Shown here piece by piece: positions 17,798 to 28,728 of a stretch of 64,000 bases of DNA. The first letter of the stretch is position 1, and every line of letters starts with the position of its first letter. The position numbers and the translations under genes were made by a program. The stretch comes from CAZMVY01 sp964617875 (lineage in GTDB: Bacteria > Planctomycetota > Phycisphaerae > UBA1845 > PWPN01), in assembly GCA_964617875.1 (NCBI GenBank), contig CAZUAI010000024.1:1-64000 (forward strand). The letters are read 5' to 3'. The notes below the pieces were generated by a model, which was given only the letters and a program-made list of their open reading frames with translations, ran no database searches and was not told the origin of the DNA.

Positions 17798-19176
17798 GCG
17801 TTGCGCTGATCGACAACACGATGGATGATCCGACGCGGCGGGCGCCGCTGGTGCTCGGGGACCGCACGCTGGCGAGCGTGACCGAACAGGTGTGCGGGAT
17901 CATCGAGCGGCCGAAGCCGCCGCGGGCGTGGCATGTGGCGTTCGGGGTCTCGCTCGCCCTGGTCGGCCTGCTGGGCGTGACGGTCCTCTACCTCATCGGG
18001 GTCGGCGTCGGCGTGTGGGGCCTGAACCAGCCGATCGGGTGGGGGTTCGACATCACGAATTTCGTCTTCTGGATCGGCATCGGGCACGCCGGCACGCTGA
18101 TCTCGGCGATCCTGTTCCTGTTCCGGCAGAAGTGGCGGACCAGCATCAACCGGTTCGCCGAGGCGATGACCATTTTTGCCGTCGCGTGCGCGGGGATCTT
18201 CCCGGCGATCCACGTCGGGCGCGTGTGGCTCATCTACTGGATGTTCCCGATCCCGAACCAGATGGCGATGTGGCCGAACTTCCGCAGCCCGCTGCTGTGG
18301 GACGTGTTCGCGGTGAGCACGTACGCGACCGTGTCGCTGCTGTTCTGGTACATGGGGATGATCCCGGACCTCGCGACGCTGCGCGACCGGGCGACGACGC
18401 GGCTGCGGTACATTCTGTACGGCGTGTTCTCGCTCGGGTGGCGCGGCTCGCAGCGGCAGTGGCATGTGTACGAGCGGGCGTATCTGCTGCTCGCGGCGCT
18501 GGCCACGCCGCTGGTGCTGAGCGTGCACTCGGTGGTGAGCTTCGACTTCGCGACGTCGATCATCCCGGGCTGGCACACGACGATCTTCCCGCCGTACTTC
18601 GTCGCGGGGGCGATTTTCAGCGGCTTCGCGATGGTCGTCACGCTGCTCGTGCCGGCACGGCAGTTCTTCGGGCTCAAGAACCTGGTGACGATCCGCCACC
18701 TGGAGAACATGAACAAGATCATTCTGGCGACAGGCAGCATCGTCGGGTACGCGTACGGGATCGAGTTCTTCATCGCGTGGTACAGCGGGAACGAGTACGA
18801 GCAGTTCGCGTTCATCAACCGGGCGATGGGCCCGTATGCCTGGGCGTACTGGACGATGGTGGCGTGCAACGCCCTGGTGCCGCAGCTGTTCTGGTTCAAG
18901 AAGTGCCGAACGAACCTCGTGGTGATGATGGCGGTGGCGATCCTGGTAAACGTCGGGATGTGGTTCGAGCGGTTCGTGATCATCGTGACGTCGTTGAGCC
19001 GCGATTTCCTGCCGTCGAGCTGGGGGATGTACAGGCCGACGTGGGTCGAGTTCGGGACGATGGCGGGGAGCTTCGGGCTGTTCATGATGTTGTTCCTGCT
19101 CTTCTGCCGATACCTGCCGATGGTGGCCATGGCGGAGGTCAAGGGCGTGATGGAGCAGGAACGCCATGGGACGTGA
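17794..19176 (+). CDS. actC: Alternative complex III membrane subunit ActC (NrfD-like)
   Basis: ActC is one of two NrfD-like integral membrane subunits of ACIII and is a candidate site of quinol binding and proton handling. The 460-residue protein contains about ten transmembrane helices, starting with AFGVSLALVGLLGVTVLYL near residue 55, and conserved segments FWIGIGHAGTLISA, AGIFPAIHVGR, SVVSFDFATSIIPGWH and the late WFERFVIIVTSL. It starts at the ATG of an ATGA overlap with actB. Helix-rich sequence and gene order leave little doubt. Confidence 0.94.
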   Translation: MSVALIDNTMDDPTRRAPLVLGDRTLASVTEQVCGIIERPKPPRAWHVAFGVSLALVGLLGVTVLYLIGVGVGVWGLNQPIGWGFDITNFVFWIGIGHAGTLISAILFLFRQKWRTSINRFAEAMTIFAVACAGIFPAIHVGRVWLIYWMFPIPNQMAMWPNFRSPLLWDVFAVSTYATVSLLFWYMGMIPDLATLRDRATTRLRYILYGVFSLGWRGSQRQWHVYERAYLLLAALATPLVLSVHSVVSFDFATSIIPGWHTTIFPPYFVAGAIFSGFAMVVTLLVPARQFFGLKNLVTIRHLENMNKIILATGSIVGYAYGIEFFIAWYSGNEYEQFAFINRAMGPYAWAYWTMVACNALVPQLFWFKKCRTNLVVMMAVAILVNVGMWFERFVIIVTSLSRDFLPSSWGMYRPTWVEFGTMAGSFGLFMMLFLLFCRYLPMVAMAEVKGVMEQERHGT

Positions 19177-19830
19177 TTGGGGACCTGGCGTGAGATCGTG
19201 GCCTGGGATTCTGCACCAGAGATCTCCGACTTGAGATCTCAGACTGGGAATCGCAGATTGAGTCGTTTGGCGGACAAACCGATCCCTGATGCAAGCGGCA
19301 CCCCTCGGCCCTGGGGCCTGCTGGCTGAGTTTGCGACGGCCGAGGCGTTGCTGACGGCGGCGGCGCGGGTCCGCGATGCCGGCTATACGCGGTGGGACGC
19401 ACACTCTCCCTACCCGGTGCACGGGCTCGATGAAGCGATGGGCGTGCGGCCGACGCGGCTGCCGTGGCTCGTGTTTGTCTGCGGGGCGGCGGGGGCCTGC
19501 ACGGGTCTGGCGATGCAGTGGTGGATGAACGCGGCGGACTACCCGTTCCTCGTCAGCGGCAAGCCGTTCTTCAGCCTGCCGGCAAACATCCCCATCATGT
19601 TCGAACTGACGATCCTCTTCAGCGCCTTTGGTGCGTTCCTCGGCATGCTGGCGTTCAACGGCCTGCCGCAGATCTACCATGCGCTGTTCGGCAGCGGGCG
19701 TTTCCGGCGGGCGACGTCCGACCGGTTCTACATCAGTATTGAGGCAAGCGACCCGAAATACCGGCCGGCGGAGACGCGGCGACTGCTCGAGTCGCTCGGC
19801 GGGCTGGGCGTGGAGGAGGTGTGCGAGTGA
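19177..19830 (+). CDS. actD: Alternative complex III membrane subunit ActD (DUF3341)
   Basis: ActD is the small DUF3341 membrane subunit of ACIII. Conserved sequence begins at about residue 45 with GLLAEFATAEALLTAAARVRDAGY, then DAHSPYPVHGLDEAMG, and two transmembrane helices (about 93-112 and 130-155), the second after FSLPANIPIMFELTILF. The frame is open back to a TTG at 19177 immediately after the actC stop, but the first ~40 residues are not family-like and their DNA (about 19214-19262, with AGATCTC/GAGATCT inverted copies) looks like inserted repeat sequence. A TTG at 19258, with GGGA eight bases upstream, is a plausible alternative start. The stop overlaps actE by one base. Confidence 0.88.
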   Translation: MGTWREIVAWDSAPEISDLRSQTGNRRLSRLADKPIPDASGTPRPWGLLAEFATAEALLTAAARVRDAGYTRWDAHSPYPVHGLDEAMGVRPTRLPWLVFVCGAAGACTGLAMQWWMNAADYPFLVSGKPFFSLPANIPIMFELTILFSAFGAFLGMLAFNGLPQIYHALFGSGRFRRATSDRFYISIEASDPKYRPAETRRLLESLGGLGVEEVCE

Positions 19831-20501
19831 TGCTGCCGGACTGGGCGCGACCGGCGATCGTCGCAGGGGTGGTGCTGGCCCTGGTGCCGCTCGCGCTGAT
19901 CGCCCGCGCCCGTGTGGTGCCCTCGTCGAAACCGCGGATCCACCTCATATCCGACATGGACAACCAGCCGAAGTACCGTGCGCAGGCGGCGAACCCGCTC
20001 TTTGCCGACGGCCGTGCGATGCGCCCGCCGGTGGCGGGCACGGTGGCCCGGGGCGAACTGGCGGCAGACCCGGCGCTGAACCGCGGCCTGACGAGCGATA
20101 CGTGGACGGGGGACGCGCCGCCCTGGGTGGAGGCGATCCCGATACCGGTCACGGACGCCCTGATGCGCCGCGGCCACGAGCGGTACGACGTATTCTGCGC
20201 GGCGTGCCACGGACTGGCCGGATACGGCGACGGCATCGTGTCGAAACGGGCCGAAAAACTCACGGAAGCCGGGTGGGTGCCCCCGTTGTCGTACCATGAC
20301 CAGACGGTCCGCGAGCGGCCGGCGGGCCACCTGTTCAACACGATCACGAACGGCATCCGGACGATGCCGGCATACGGCCCGCAGATCCCGGTGGAAGACC
20401 GCTGGGCGATCGTCGCCTACCTGCGTGCGCTCCAGCGGAGCCAGAATGCGAGGATCGAGGATGCGCCGCCGGAGCAGGCGGCGGCACTTCGGAAGGAGTA
20501 G
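19830..20501 (+). CDS. actE: Alternative complex III monohaem cytochrome c subunit ActE
   Basis: ActE is the monohaem cytochrome c of ACIII, on the periplasmic side, thought to pass electrons to the oxidase. The 223-residue protein has an N-terminal hydrophobic anchor (about 8-27), one CAACH haem motif at 123-127, and a TMPAYG segment near 170 that would give the axial Met. The ATG at 19830 overlaps the actD stop (TGATG) and has GGAGGAGG ten bases upstream; the GTG at 19821 is too close to that site. Confidence 0.92.
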   Translation: MLPDWARPAIVAGVVLALVPLALIARARVVPSSKPRIHLISDMDNQPKYRAQAANPLFADGRAMRPPVAGTVARGELAADPALNRGLTSDTWTGDAPPWVEAIPIPVTDALMRRGHERYDVFCAACHGLAGYGDGIVSKRAEKLTEAGWVPPLSYHDQTVRERPAGHLFNTITNGIRTMPAYGPQIPVEDRWAIVAYLRALQRSQNARIEDAPPEQAAALRKE

Positions 20502-20504
20502 GCG

Positions 20505-21713
20505 TTGAACGCGGCACACGCGGGGCTGTCACAGGAAAATCGCCGGCTGGGCGATGCCGGACGGCGGATTGCCGCCGTCGGCCTTGCCGTCGGCGCAGCC
20601 GCGCTGGCGGCGGCCTTCGTGCTGAGCCGCGTGGACGAGGGGGGCGCGGGGCGCCTGTACCAGGCGTACCTGACGAGCTTCTGCTACTGGCTGAGCGTGT
20701 CGCTGGGGGCGTTGTTCTTCGTGATTCTGCAGCACTTGACGCGGTCGGGGTGGAGCGTGGCCGTGCGACGGATCGCGGAAGCGTTCACGCCGAATCTGGC
20801 GTTGTGGGCAATGCTGTCTGCGCCGGTGATCGCGGGCGTGTACGGGCTGGCGAGCCCGGCCCACCAGCCGGCCGCGCACGGCGAGTGGCACGGGCCGCGG
20901 GCGCTGTGGCTGGCCCACGGGTTCCTGGCCGGGCGCCATGTCGTGTACTGGGCCGTGTGGGGCGTGCTGGCGGCGTGCTTCGTCGGCTGGTCGATGCGGC
21001 AGGACGCCGACGGCGACGTGTCGCTGACGAGACGCATGGAGCGGCTCAGTGCGCCGGCCATGCTGCTCTTCGCGATCACGATCACGTTCGCGTCGTTCGA
21101 CCTGCTGATGTCTCGCGATCCGCACTGGTACAGTACGATCTTCGGGGTGTACTTCTTCTCGGGTTGCACGGTGGGGCTCTTCGCGTGGCTGGCGCTGGCG
21201 ATGTGGCTGCTTCAGCGGAGCGGACGGCTGACGGCGTCGATCACCGTGGAACACTACTACGACGTGGGCAAGCTGCTGTTCGCGTTCGTGGTGTTCTGGG
21301 CGTACATCGCCTTCTCGCAGTACATGCTGATCTGGTACGGCAACCTGCCCGAGGAGACCGTGTGGTATCATCGACGGAAGTCGGGGCCGTGGACGACGGC
21401 GACGCTGGCGCTGCTCTTCGGGCACTTCGTGGTGCCCTTCCTGGCGATGATCTCGCGAGTGCCGAAGCGGCGGCCCGGGCTGCTGGCGGCGGCGGCCGTG
21501 TGGATGCTGGCAATGCACTGGCTGGACGTCCTGTGGCTGAGCCGGCCGGAGGCAAACGGGTCGCCGGCGCTGCCGGGGCTGCCGGACGGACTGTGCATGG
21601 CGGGGATCGGCGGGCTGTTCGTGGCGACGGCGGCGATTCGGCTCCGGCGCTGCTCGCTGGTCCCGGAGCGCGATCCGCGGATCGCGGAGTCGCTGGCGTT
21701 CCACGACGTGTAG
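20505..21713 (+). CDS. actF: Alternative complex III membrane subunit ActF
   Basis: ActF is the second NrfD-like integral membrane subunit of ACIII. The 402-residue protein has about ten transmembrane helices, with recognisable ActF segments FCYWLSVSLGALFFVILQHLTRSGW, SRDPHWYSTIFGVYFF, and the AYIAFSQYMLIWYGNLPEET block near residue 270. It starts with TTG at 20505, three bases after the actE stop, with AAGGAG about seven bases upstream. The ActABCDEF order matches that of Bacteroidetes and planctomycete clusters. Confidence 0.93.
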   Translation: MNAAHAGLSQENRRLGDAGRRIAAVGLAVGAAALAAAFVLSRVDEGGAGRLYQAYLTSFCYWLSVSLGALFFVILQHLTRSGWSVAVRRIAEAFTPNLALWAMLSAPVIAGVYGLASPAHQPAAHGEWHGPRALWLAHGFLAGRHVVYWAVWGVLAACFVGWSMRQDADGDVSLTRRMERLSAPAMLLFAITITFASFDLLMSRDPHWYSTIFGVYFFSGCTVGLFAWLALAMWLLQRSGRLTASITVEHYYDVGKLLFAFVVFWAYIAFSQYMLIWYGNLPEETVWYHRRKSGPWTTATLALLFGHFVVPFLAMISRVPKRRPGLLAAAAVWMLAMHWLDVLWLSRPEANGSPALPGLPDGLCMAGIGGLFVATAAIRLRRCSLVPERDPRIAESLAFHDV

Positions 21714-21723
21714 AGGTGCGCGT

Positions 21724-22059
21724 GTGAGTGCGAGCCGAACCGAACCGAAGGCATCCGTCACCGCCGTCGTCGGCGTCGTGTTTGCGGTGGTGGTGTTCGT
21801 TCTCATTGTCGCGCTGCAGTGGTATTTCCACCGGGTGGAGCAGGCGGAGGTGGAGCGGAAGGTGCTGGTCGTGGCGCCCGAGGAGTTGTCGCAGTTGCGG
21901 GCGAAACAGGAGGAGCAGCTCAACAGTTATCGGTGGGTGGACAAGGGGCAGAACGTGATCACCATCCCGATCGACGTGGCGATGCGGCGGGTCGTGGAGG
22001 AGTCGGGGCGGTCCGGCGGCGCGGCAGCGCCGGCGACGCGTGCGGGAGGTTCGCCATGA
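21724..22059 (+). CDS. Small single-span membrane protein of the ACIII operon
   Basis: A 111-residue protein with one transmembrane helix (about 13-32), then a charged segment and the motif YRWVDKGQNVITIPIDVAMRRVVEE, and an Ala/Gly tail. A short protein of this pattern is commonly found between actF and the SCO/oxidase genes in such clusters; its function is not known. It starts with GTG ten bases after actF and overlaps the SCO1 gene by four bases (ATGA). It could be an accessory or assembly subunit. Confidence 0.8.
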   Translation: MSASRTEPKASVTAVVGVVFAVVVFVLIVALQWYFHRVEQAEVERKVLVVAPEELSQLRAKQEEQLNSYRWVDKGQNVITIPIDVAMRRVVEESGRSGGAAAPATRAGGSP

Positions 22060-23024
22060 CGCGGGCGTGGTTGTCGACGGCAGGCTCAACCGATGGGCGA
22101 ACCTTTGAGCCCGCGCGTGCGCGGCCCCGGAAAGCCGCCCATCCGGCATTGCTCAGCGCCGCCGTCTGTCTTGTTGCGGCAAGCGTGGAGGTGTGCGGGC
22201 AGGCGACGGCCCCGCAGGCGACGTCGGCACCGGCCGAGATTCGCTCGCGAACGGAGCCGATGCCGAAGGAACTCGTCGGGGTCGGCGTCACCGAGCACCC
22301 GAACGTGCAGGTTCCGCTCGACCTCGAGTTCAAGGACGAGAGCGGCCGCATCGTGCGGCTGGCGGAGTACTTCAAGGGCGACAGGCCGGTCATCCTCACG
22401 CTGAACTACTTCCGCTGCCCGATGCTCTGCACGCTGCAGCTCAACGGCCTTATCGACGCGCTCAAGCGGATGGAGTGGACGCCGGGGAACGAGTTCCGGA
22501 TGGTGACGGTGAGCTTCGACCCGACCGAGACGCCGACGCTGGCACGGCTGAAGAAGCAGAACTACCTGGAGGAGTACGGACGCCCGGCCGCCGCGGGCGG
22601 CTGGGCGTTTCTCACCGGGCGACAGGAGAACATCCGGAAACTGACCGATACGGTGGGTTTCGCCTACCGGTATGACGAGGAGGCGGACCAGTACATTCAC
22701 GCGGCGGCGTTGTTCGTGTGTACGCCGGACGGCCGCGTGTCGCGATATCTCTACGGCGTGACGTTCGACCCGCAGACGCTTCGGCTGTCGCTGGTCGAGG
22801 CGGGCCAGGGGAAGATCGGCACGACCGTGGACCAGGTGCTGCTGTTCTGTTTTCATTATGACGCGGCGAAGGGCAGGTACGGACCGGCGGCGATGAACCT
22901 GATGCAATCGGCCGCGGTGCTCACGCTGATCGTGGTCGGGGCTGTGCTCGGCGTCTTCTGGCGCCGCGAGCGGCGCCGGCGGCGGTCCGAGACGCCGGCG
23001 GCCGCGAACGCGGAGACGGCTTGA
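22056..23024 (+). CDS. SCO1/SenC/PrrC family copper chaperone with C-terminal membrane helix
   Basis: SCO proteins have a thioredoxin fold and deliver copper to the CuA site of cytochrome oxidase subunit II, or act as thiol-disulfide reductases. The copper motif CPMLC is at 121-125 and a distal His lies in the QYIHAAALFV segment. A hydrophobic stretch at about 31-48 is the signal or anchor, and a second helix near the C-terminus (LIVVGAVLGVFW followed by Arg-rich residues) would fix it in the membrane. The first 30 residues include a repeat-derived segment (residues 15-29) resembling one in ActB. Its place just before coxB supports CuA assembly. Length 322. Confidence 0.9.
   Translation: MTRAWLSTAGSTDGRTFEPARARPRKAAHPALLSAAVCLVAASVEVCGQATAPQATSAPAEIRSRTEPMPKELVGVGVTEHPNVQVPLDLEFKDESGRIVRLAEYFKGDRPVILTLNYFRCPMLCTLQLNGLIDALKRMEWTPGNEFRMVTVSFDPTETPTLARLKKQNYLEEYGRPAAAGGWAFLTGRQENIRKLTDTVGFAYRYDEEADQYIHAAALFVCTPDGRVSRYLYGVTFDPQTLRLSLVEAGQGKIGTTVDQVLLFCFHYDAAKGRYGPAAMNLMQSAAVLTLIVVGAVLGVFWRRERRRRRSETPAAANAETA
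22088..22150 (+). repeat. Copy 2 of the dispersed ~55-bp repeat, inside the SCO1 gene
   Basis: GATGGGCGAACCTTTGAGCC to GCCGCCCATCCGGC. It pairs with copy 1 in actB (same spacing, same frame) and with copy 3 at 63938-63995, which shares GATGG-CGAACCTT and the GCCCAT-CGGC end. Confidence 0.5.
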
Positions 23025-23048
23025 ACGCCGGGGCGGGATCCTTTGGCG

Positions 23049-24032
<984 letters not shown>

Positions 24033-24051
24033 AACACGCGCCGGGCCTGAC

Positions 24052-25726
<1,675 letters not shown>

Positions 25727-25734
<8 letters not shown>

Positions 25735-26608
25735 TCACGAGCACGATCCGCACCTGGCGCACCACTTCGAGACCCCGCAGCAGCAGTTCGAGGCGGGCAA
25801 GCTCGGCATGTGGATATTCCTCGTCACCGAGGTTCTGCTCTTCAGCGGTCTCTTCTGCGTGTATGCGGCGTATCGGGCGAACCACCCGGAGATCTTCGTC
25901 TACGCTCACCGGTTCCTCAGCAAGACGCTCGGGGCTGTGAACACGGTCATCCTGATCTGCAGCAGCTTCACGATGGCCCTCGCCGTGCATTGCGCCCAGA
26001 CGGGACGGCAACGCGGCCTCGTGGTCAACCTCGTGCTGACGCTGCTGTTCGCGTGCGGCTTCCTGGGCGTCAAGGCGATCGAGTACAAGCACAAGTGGCA
26101 GCACGGGCTGCTGTGGGGCTCGCGGTTCCGGCTCGACCCGCACCTGGAGGCGGAGTATCTGACCGGCGGCGAGGCGGCGGCGCTCGAACATGTGCGACGG
26201 GACTCGACATCGCAGCCCACGACCGCGACGGCGCCCGCCGTGCCGGCGACGACGGGCGACGCCGCCGCACGCCCGGCCACGAAGGGTGTCGAACGGTCGG
26301 CAATCGCGCCGCCGCCCGATGGGCCCCCCGGCCTCGCGAAGCCGCCCCCCCCTGCCGCAGGCCGTGACGCCTCCGGACGACGACCGAGCAACGTGCAGGT
26401 GTTTTTCGGCGTCTACTTTGTGATGACGGGTCTGCACGGCCTGCATGTCCTGGCCGGAATGGCCGTGATCGGCTGGATCCTGCTGCGGGCGAGCCGGGAC
26501 GAGTTCGGCCCGCGATACTTCGCGCCCGTCGATCTTGCGGGGCTGTACTGGCACCTGGTGGATATCATCTGGATCTTCCTGTTTCCGTTGTTGTATCTGA
26601 TTCATTGA
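25727..26608 (+). CDS. coxC: Cytochrome c oxidase subunit III with Pro/Ala-rich loop insertion
   Basis: Subunit III is a membrane subunit that stabilises the oxidase. The 293-residue protein shows the family segments KLGMWIFLVTEVLLFSGLF, CSSFTMALAVH, GVKAIEYKHKW and, at the end, GLHGLHVLAGM and YWHLVDIIWIFLFPLLYL. Between helices three and four, residues about 158-220 form a low-complexity Ala/Pro/Thr segment that would sit outside the membrane. It starts inside the end of coxA (ATG 25727). Confidence 0.95.
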
Positions 26609-26643
26609 CGGTCGGTCAGGGGTGACGAGTTACAAGGTGCAAC

Positions 26644-27033
26644 ATGACAGATACCCCGCGGCCGACACCGGCAGACTCAATTTCCCGTATTCGGGACTCC
26701 GCAGTCGCCCCCGCATCTTTCGTTCACGTCGTGCCGGTGCGCGTGCTGGCTGGGGTCTGCGCGGCGTTGCTGGTCCTGACCGTCGTCACGGTGGCGGCGA
26801 CCTATATCGACGTGGGGTCGCTCAGCCTTTGGGTGGCCATGGCGATCGCGACGGCCAAGGCGGCCTTGGTCGTGCTCTACTTCATGCATCTACGGTATGA
26901 CAAGCCTCTTTACGCACTTGCGTTCGTCGCGGGATTGTTCTTCGTGGCGCTCTTCATTGCGCTGGTGCTGCTCGACACGGCCCAGTACATGCCGTCGATC
27001 GAGCAGTACCAATCGACGAAGGTGCCGATGTGA
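26644..27033 (+). CDS. coxD: Cytochrome c oxidase subunit IV (prokaryotic, CoxD/CyoD-like)
   Basis: Small membrane subunit of the oxidase. The 129-residue protein has three predicted helices (about 32-50, 57-79 and 87-110) with the typical KAALVVLYFMHLRYDKPLYA segment that joins the second and third helices. AAGGTG lies about five bases before the ATG. It is the last gene of the respiratory operon; no hairpin terminator is evident in the 130 bp behind it. Confidence 0.93.
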   Translation: MTDTPRPTPADSISRIRDSAVAPASFVHVVPVRVLAGVCAALLVLTVVTVAATYIDVGSLSLWVAMAIATAKAALVVLYFMHLRYDKPLYALAFVAGLFFVALFIALVLLDTAQYMPSIEQYQSTKVPM

Positions 27034-27165
27034 GACCCGGGCGACGCGGTTTGCTCAAACCCACCGCCACCGGAAGAAATGCGCTCATAACCAGGCCGCC
27101 AGAGCGGGTGGGCGCCGGGCCATTGTCACCACGACGACGGCTTCTACGGTCCCGCAGCCCGCGAG

Positions 27166-27294
27166 TTATGCTTTACGACGGCCCTTGATGCGACGTCGCA
27201 CGCGAAGTTCACGATACAGAACATCGTCTTTCGGCAAATTCTGCAGATGCACACTTATTCCGCTCTGGCTCATCCGTTTATCGTCGTTGGACAT
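27166..27294 (-). CDS. Possible small basic protein of 42 residues
   Basis: On the strand opposite the pseudopilin promoter, a short frame starts MSNDDKRMSQSG and ends in a basic run (RVRRRIKGRRKA). Residues after the start alternate like a real protein, and GGGGG lies seven bases before the ATG, but third-position GC is lower than in neighbouring genes and no family is recognised. It could be a small conserved protein or a chance frame. The rest of 27034-27466 holds only the promoter described at 27321. Confidence 0.3.
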   Translation of the reverse strand: MSNDDKRMSQSGISVHLQNLPKDDVLYRELRVRRRIKGRRKA

Positions 27295-27320
27295 TGGCGT
27301 CCCCCGAGTCCAAGAACCCC

Positions 27321-27349
27321 TTGAACGCACCACTGAGCCGATGTATACT
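27321..27349 (+). promoter_or_regulatory. Sigma-70-like promoter for the pseudopilin gene
   Basis: TTGAAC at 27321-27326, 17-bp spacer, TATACT at 27344-27349. Predicted leader about 110 nt. Confidence 0.6.
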
Positions 27350-27466
27350 GGGGACGTCGCCTGGAACACGGAACGAGGTGTTCTTAGCTGATATCTGGCC
27401 CGGGTTGCGGCGGACATTTTGTGCCGCATTGAAGGATTCATGCGGAACCCGGCCTTGGGAGATAAC

Positions 27467-28507
27467 ATGCGTCACTCCAATCGTCTGCTCAGCAACGGGT
27501 TGTTGGTTCGTCGGGGTTTCACACTCATCGAGCTTCTGGTCGTGGTGGCAATCATCGCGTTGCTGGTGTCGATCCTGCTGCCGTCGCTGGCGAGCGCGCG
27601 GGAAGGCGCCCGGGCGGCCATCTGCCTGTCCAACCTCAAGCAACTCGCCCTCGGCACCACGATGTACACGCAGGACTACAAGTCGACGCTGCCGGGGCCG
27701 TTGCATCCCGCGATGTACCTCGAGACGTCTACCCTGCCCGACCTGAACCGGCGGATGCATCTGCCGGTCTATCTCATGAAGTACTTCAGCGAGTCCAAGG
27801 GCAAAGGCGACATGACGGACAAGGTTTCGCAGTGCCCTACAGCGGCGGGCTTGCGTACCATCGATCCGCGGCAAACGGGAACATACGCGGGGCATCGGCC
27901 TTTCCATTACGTGATCAACAGCATCAAGCAGGAACTCACCGTCGGCCAGGGAACAGGCCCGAATAACTACAAGGTCGGACCGCCTTACGCCGGAACCAAG
28001 CCGTGTTTCTACTTCGGCGTCCGCTGGCACGGCTACGACGACAAGATGTGGGGCACGGTGGTGGATCCGTCGTCGGGTTTGAACAGCTTCGAGCAGCAGA
28101 ACGGTTGGGCTCCCGGCGACAGCCGGCCGAAGCGGATCGATGCGATTCGGCGTCCCGGCGATGAATGGATGGTCGCGGACGTCTGGTATGGCGAGGTGAT
28201 TCCGGCGGCCAGCGGGCGCGGGGGTAACCCGAAACCGGGGGGCACATGGCCGTACTTCCACGGCCGGACCGCCGGCGGCTCCATCGCCACGACGGACGCC
28301 TTCTTCATCCCAACCTATGCGTTCCACAGCACGATGAGGCGTTTCCCAAGCAATAAGGATGCCGTACTGGCCGACAAGAATCCCCAGGGTCCCCGGTTCA
28401 CGGCGGGGAAGACGAACACGGGCTTCCTTGACGGGCATGCGGCGAGCGTGCGCGGGTGGCGGGGAACGGTGAACCCGGAATATGCCCCCGGCATGGGGCC
28501 GCCGTGA
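27467..28507 (+). CDS. Type II secretion/type IV pilin-like protein (DUF1559-type prepilin)
   Basis: The 346-residue protein has a basic leader followed by the prepilin peptidase site and helix RRGFTLIELLVVVAIIALLVS, then SARE-AARAAICLSNLKQLALG, and near the C-terminus the FLDGHAASVRGW block that contains the H-x-DG pattern of planctomycete DUF1559 proteins. Members are present in many paralogues in that phylum; their role is thought to be in pseudopili or surface structures. The ATG at 27467 follows GGGAG at five bases; an ATG at 27440 with AAGG is an alternative, adding nine residues. A strong promoter lies upstream. Confidence 0.88.
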   Translation: MRHSNRLLSNGLLVRRGFTLIELLVVVAIIALLVSILLPSLASAREGARAAICLSNLKQLALGTTMYTQDYKSTLPGPLHPAMYLETSTLPDLNRRMHLPVYLMKYFSESKGKGDMTDKVSQCPTAAGLRTIDPRQTGTYAGHRPFHYVINSIKQELTVGQGTGPNNYKVGPPYAGTKPCFYFGVRWHGYDDKMWGTVVDPSSGLNSFEQQNGWAPGDSRPKRIDAIRRPGDEWMVADVWYGEVIPAASGRGGNPKPGGTWPYFHGRTAGGSIATTDAFFIPTYAFHSTMRRFPSNKDAVLADKNPQGPRFTAGKTNTGFLDGHAASVRGWRGTVNPEYAPGMGPP

Positions 28508-28654
28508 GCCGGCGGGCGGACCTTACGAACTCGGCGGTACGAACCGATCGGGCGGGCCGAATCAGTAAGGAGAATCGAGAAAGATGACGCGGCTCCGGTG
28601 TCGGCGCGGCGAAGGCGGTGTGGCGTTGTAGTCAAGTGGACTGTGCGGCAGATC

Positions 28655-28677
28655 TCGGGGAAAGCGGTTTTCCCCGA
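28655..28677 (+). other. Stem-loop in the leader of the 1521-residue protein gene
   Basis: TCGGGGAAA (28655-28663), loop GCGG, TTTTCCCCGA (28668-28677): a nine-pair stem about 40 bases before the GAAGGGAG ribosome site. Just before it, AAGGAG at 28567 precedes a 15-codon frame (28584-28631). Together they could be a leader or coincidence; no terminator T-tract is present. Confidence 0.35.
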
Positions 28678-28728
28678 TGCCATTCGGGTTTGGAGCGGTA
28701 GAGGGTCTTTACGAAGGGAGTACCGATC

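Noticed and set aside
17323..19680. 785-codon minus-strand frame across actB-actD
   Set aside because: Antisense to highly conserved respiratory genes.
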